Assembly: GCA_030064795.1 (NCBI GenBank)
Contig: JASJEI010000444.1
Coordinates: 1-7,712 of the forward strand
Length of the DNA stretch: 7,712 nt
Direction: 5' to 3'
Origin: Pleurocapsa sp. MO_226.B13
Lineage (GTDB): Bacteria; Cyanobacteriota; Cyanobacteriia; Cyanobacteriales; Xenococcaceae
Position numbers and translations under genes: made by a program. The notes below the pieces were generated by a model, which was not told the DNA's origin, did not search any database, and was given only the letters and a program-made list of their open reading frames with translations. Positions 4,969-7,712 of this stretch are shown in pieces; the first letter of the stretch is position 1, and each line of letters begins with the position of its first letter.

Positions 4969-7712
4969 ATGATGACTTTGTTTTATCGCAATGCTCGTTT
5001 GTTAATTTTGACAATTATCCTAATTGTTGTCTGGGGATTATCTTCTTATACAGCTTTGCCTCGACTAGAAGATCCTGAGTTGGTATCTCGTTTTGCTAGT
5101 GTACGGACATTTTGGCCTGGGGCAGATGCACAGCGGGTTGAGGCGTTAATTACCGAAAAGATTGAAGACGAACTGATTGAAATTGAAGAAATCGACGATT
5201 ATGAATCGACTTCTAGTACTGGTAGTTCGATTATCGTTATTGGCTTAAAAGATACCGTTACCAAAGAACAAGTAGATGGAGTTTGGTCGCGGGTGCAGAA
5301 CAAAATAGATGAAGTCGAACCAGAATTACCCGCAGGAATTGTCGAGCCTGAGTTAGAAAAAGGTAAAGTAAAAGCATATGCGCTGATTACAGCTTTAACT
5401 TGGTCGCAAGACGATAAGCCTAATTATGCTATTCTCAATCGTCAGGCAGACATTTTAAAAGATCGCCTCGAAAGTATTTCTGGGACAGAAGAAGTAGAGT
5501 TATTTGGCGATCGCGATGAAGAGATTTTGGTCGAAATTCAACCTGAAGTAATTGCCAGTTACAACCTGACTGTAACGGATATTTCCCGACAGATTCAACA
5601 GAGTGATTCCAAGGTATCGGCAGGAACGATCCAAAATGATAGTAATGACTTGTCTTTGGAAGTAGCAGGAGAATTAGATACTCTAAACCGAGTCAAAAAT
5701 ATTCCACTTAATTTTGGTAGTAATAGTCAGGTGATTCGTTTGCAGGATGTTGCACGAGTGACCAAAGGGGTGAGTTATCCCGCCAACGAACAAACCATAA
5801 TTAGCGGTCGTCCTGGAGTAGCGATCGCCGTTCATATCAATTCGAGGACTCGCTTAGATCTCTGGGCAGAAACTGCTAAGGAAATCTTAGCGGAATACGA
5901 AGCAGAAATACCCACGGGGATGAGGCTAGAGACGATCTTCGATCAGAGTAGCTATGTTACCGCCAGATTAAACGGTTTAATCCTCAATCTGGTTTTGGGT
6001 GGGGGATTGGTCTTTCTGGTGACTCTAATTATGATGGGTTGGCGTTCGGCATTAATTATCGGTACATCCTTACCTTTATCGGTGTTGATGGTATTTGGCT
6101 GGATGAACATAATTGGCGTTCCCCTGCACCAGATGTCAATTACGGGGCTGATCGTAGCCTTGGGAATTTTGATTGATAACGCGATCGTCATGGTAGATGA
6201 GGTTAGCAATCATCTGCGTCGAGGTTTGCGAGGAAAAGAGGCAATTGCCCAGGGTATTCAGCGTTTAGCAGTTCCCCTGTTGAGTTCTACCCTGACTACA
6301 GTCTTGGCATTCTTACCGATCGCTTTAGTACCAGGCCCTACAGGAGAATTTATCGGGGCAATTGGGATTAGCGTTATTTTGGCCGTTTCCTCCTCAATGT
6401 TTCTTTCGCTGACGGTTATTCCCGCGCTAACGGCAAAGTTTCAAAGACGGGGAAATATCGATCGAGGATCTTGGTGGCACACCGGTATTTCTATCCCCTC
6501 CCTCAAACAGTGGTATGGCAAAACTTTAAGCTGGACTACCGCTAGACCAGTTTTGGGGATCTGTTTGGCATTATTTTTGCCCGTGACGGGCTTTGTAATG
6601 GCAGGAAGTTTGGCACAGCAATTTTTTCCTGCTGCCGATCGCGATCAGCTACAAATACAGGTAGAGTTACCAGCCACAGCAGCGATCGCTCAAACCAGAT
6701 CTACCGCCGAACAAATAGGCGATCGCCTAGTTAATAATCCCACTATTACTGATGTCCATTGGTTTATCGGCAGGAGTGCGCCCAGGTTTTATTACAACGT
6801 AGTCGGGGCGAGGGAGAGAGAATCAAATTATGCCCAGGCGATCGTCCAGCTTAACGATCTTGCAACTAGCGATTTAATCCAGCAATTACAAACAGATTTA
6901 GATCGAACTTTTCCTAATTCTCGAATTTTGGTCAAACAGTTAGAACAAGGGCCACCTTTTGATGCCCCAATTGAATTGCGAATTTCTGGGGCAGATATCG
7001 AGGTACTGCAACAGCTAGGAGAACAAGCCAGAAGTTTATTAATTCAACAACCAGAGGTAACTCATGCCCGCGCTAGTTTAGATGAAATCAGACCTCAGCT
7101 TAAATTTGAGGTTGACGAGGAAAAAGTGCGTTTAGCAGGGTTAGACCGCAATAATATTGCCCAGCAGCTTAACACTAGTCTGGATGGTAATACAGGGGGA
7201 ACGATTCTCGAAGCTACCGAAGAATTACCAGTTAGAGTGAGATTGTCTAAAAGCGATCGCGCTGGAGTCAAGGAACTTAATTCTCTAGATTTATTATCAT
7301 TAACCGATAATACTCCTCAGTCAGTTCCTCTATCTTCTTTAGGTAGAGTATCACTCGAACCAGAACTAGCTAAAATCACTCACTACAACGGACAAAGAGT
7401 TAATACCGTCCAAGGTTTTCTCCAAGCAGGAGTCTTACCCGATACCGCCCTGACAAAATTCAAGCAACAACTGGCAAATGCCAACTTTCAATTACCCAAC
7501 GGTTATAGTTATCAGTTTGGTGGAGAAGCCGAACAAAAAAATGATGCCATCGGTGGTTTGATTTCTACGGTGGGAGTCTTAGCAGTAATCATGATTTCCA
7601 CCCTAGTCTTATCTTTGGGTTCGTTTAGTCTGGCAGCAATTATTGGCTTGGTAGCGGTAGCATCTATTGGTCTGGGATTATTATCGATTTGGCTGTTTGG
7701 CTATCCTTTTGG
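4969..7712 (+). CDS. RND-superfamily efflux transporter permease (AcrB/HAE-1-like), 3' end beyond window
   Basis: The frame is open from ATG 4969 (or the next codon, 4972) to the right edge, giving 914 residues of a protein that usually has 1,000-1,050. It is an inner-membrane proton-driven pump with two membrane/porter halves. TM1 is at about 11-30, followed by PRLEDPELVSRF and PGADAQRVEALITEKIEDEL in the first porter region (31-330). TM2-TM6 lie at about 335-490 and include LGILIDNAIVMVDE (398-411), the TM4 proton-relay segment with D403 and N404 where AcrB has Asp-Asp. TM7 is near 525-545. The second porter region (550-860) includes the EQGPPFDAPIELRISG segment (659-674), and TM8-TM9 follow from about 861. 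TM10, with its relay Lys, falls beyond the edge. No membrane-fusion protein gene precedes it; one could follow. The substrate (drug, metal or lipid) is unknown. The gene diverges from dctQ, contains five HIP1 octamers and lacks an evident Shine-Dalgarno. Confidence 0.93.
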   Translation, partial: MMTLFYRNARLLILTIILIVVWGLSSYTALPRLEDPELVSRFASVRTFWPGADAQRVEALITEKIEDELIEIEEIDDYESTSSTGSSIIVIGLKDTVTKEQVDGVWSRVQNKIDEVEPELPAGIVEPELEKGKVKAYALITALTWSQDDKPNYAILNRQADILKDRLESISGTEEVELFGDRDEEILVEIQPEVIASYNLTVTDISRQIQQSDSKVSAGTIQNDSNDLSLEVAGELDTLNRVKNIPLNFGSNSQVIRLQDVARVTKGVSYPANEQTIISGRPGVAIAVHINSRTRLDLWAETAKEILAEYEAEIPTGMRLETIFDQSSYVTARLNGLILNLVLGGGLVFLVTLIMMGWRSALIIGTSLPLSVLMVFGWMNIIGVPLHQMSITGLIVALGILIDNAIVMVDEVSNHLRRGLRGKEAIAQGIQRLAVPLLSSTLTTVLAFLPIALVPGPTGEFIGAIGISVILAVSSSMFLSLTVIPALTAKFQRRGNIDRGSWWHTGISIPSLKQWYGKTLSWTTARPVLGICLALFLPVTGFVMAGSLAQQFFPAADRDQLQIQVELPATAAIAQTRSTAEQIGDRLVNNPTITDVHWFIGRSAPRFYYNVVGARERESNYAQAIVQLNDLATSDLIQQLQTDLDRTFPNSRILVKQLEQGPPFDAPIELRISGADIEVLQQLGEQARSLLIQQPEVTHARASLDEIRPQLKFEVDEEKVRLAGLDRNNIAQQLNTSLDGNTGGTILEATEELPVRVRLSKSDRAGVKELNSLDLLSLTDNTPQSVPLSSLGRVSLEPELAKITHYNGQRVNTVQGFLQAGVLPDTALTKFKQQLANANFQLPNGYSYQFGGEAEQKNDAIGGLISTVGVLAVIMISTLVLSLGSFSLAAIIGLVAVASIGLGLLSIWLFGYPF

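Noticed and set aside
4932..5078. Small plus-strand ORF beginning MGERPFTPTV over the palindrome and the start of the RND gene
   Set aside because: It is a by-product of the dispersed palindromic repeat read in frame, overlaps the N-terminus of the RND gene in another frame, and has no plausible ribosome binding site.
5952..6209. Minus-strand 85-codon ORF opposite the RND gene
   Set aside because: It lies wholly antisense to the conserved membrane segments TM2-TM4 of the pump, and its product looks like no family I recognise.

Overview
The window looks cyanobacterial. The HIP1 octamer GCGATCGC occurs at least six times. The base composition is moderately AT-rich, and a dispersed palindrome of the GGGCGAACGG/CCGTTC-CCC type, familiar from cyanobacterial intergenic DNA, sits upstream of the last gene. 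The protein types also fit: an IS1-family transposase of the TRVEGENTRLRHYL type, a GtrA/GtrB-like TRAP transporter, and an RND pump with a PRLEDPE N-terminus. The species cannot be named from this sequence alone.

Layout from left to right. At 1-174 (+) is the C-terminal end of an IS1-family transposase entering from the left edge; a probable right inverted-repeat end closes the element near 191. At 265-2520 (-) is a complete 751-residue molybdopterin oxidoreductase of the FdhF/YdeP group. A gene-free gap at 2521-2881 carries two sets of inverted repeats, one built from 8-bp tandem units, and one HIP1 site. At 2882-4225 (-) and 4226-4765 (-) are the large and small membrane subunits of a TRAP transporter, in the order small-large, abutting with no spacer. 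A divergent intergenic region at 4766-4968 holds promoter-like and operator-like sequences for both directions. From 4969 (+) to the right edge runs an RND-superfamily efflux permease, complete at its N-terminus and cut off by the window after 914 residues.

How they may work together. The TRAP subunits form one sodium-driven importer, probably for an organic acid or amino acid, but its periplasmic binding protein is not adjacent. The FdhF/YdeP-like enzyme lies downstream on the same strand, but a 361-bp repeat-filled gap separates it, and it has its own ribosome binding site. It is therefore probably a separate unit. The RND pump is divergently transcribed, and no membrane-fusion or outer-membrane partner is seen before it. 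The region is best read as a patchwork of accessory transport and redox functions bounded by a mobile element. I see no convincing evidence of a wholly new system. The items most worth a second look are the structured intergenic regions, particularly the G-U-compatible hairpin and the duplicated operator-like site.
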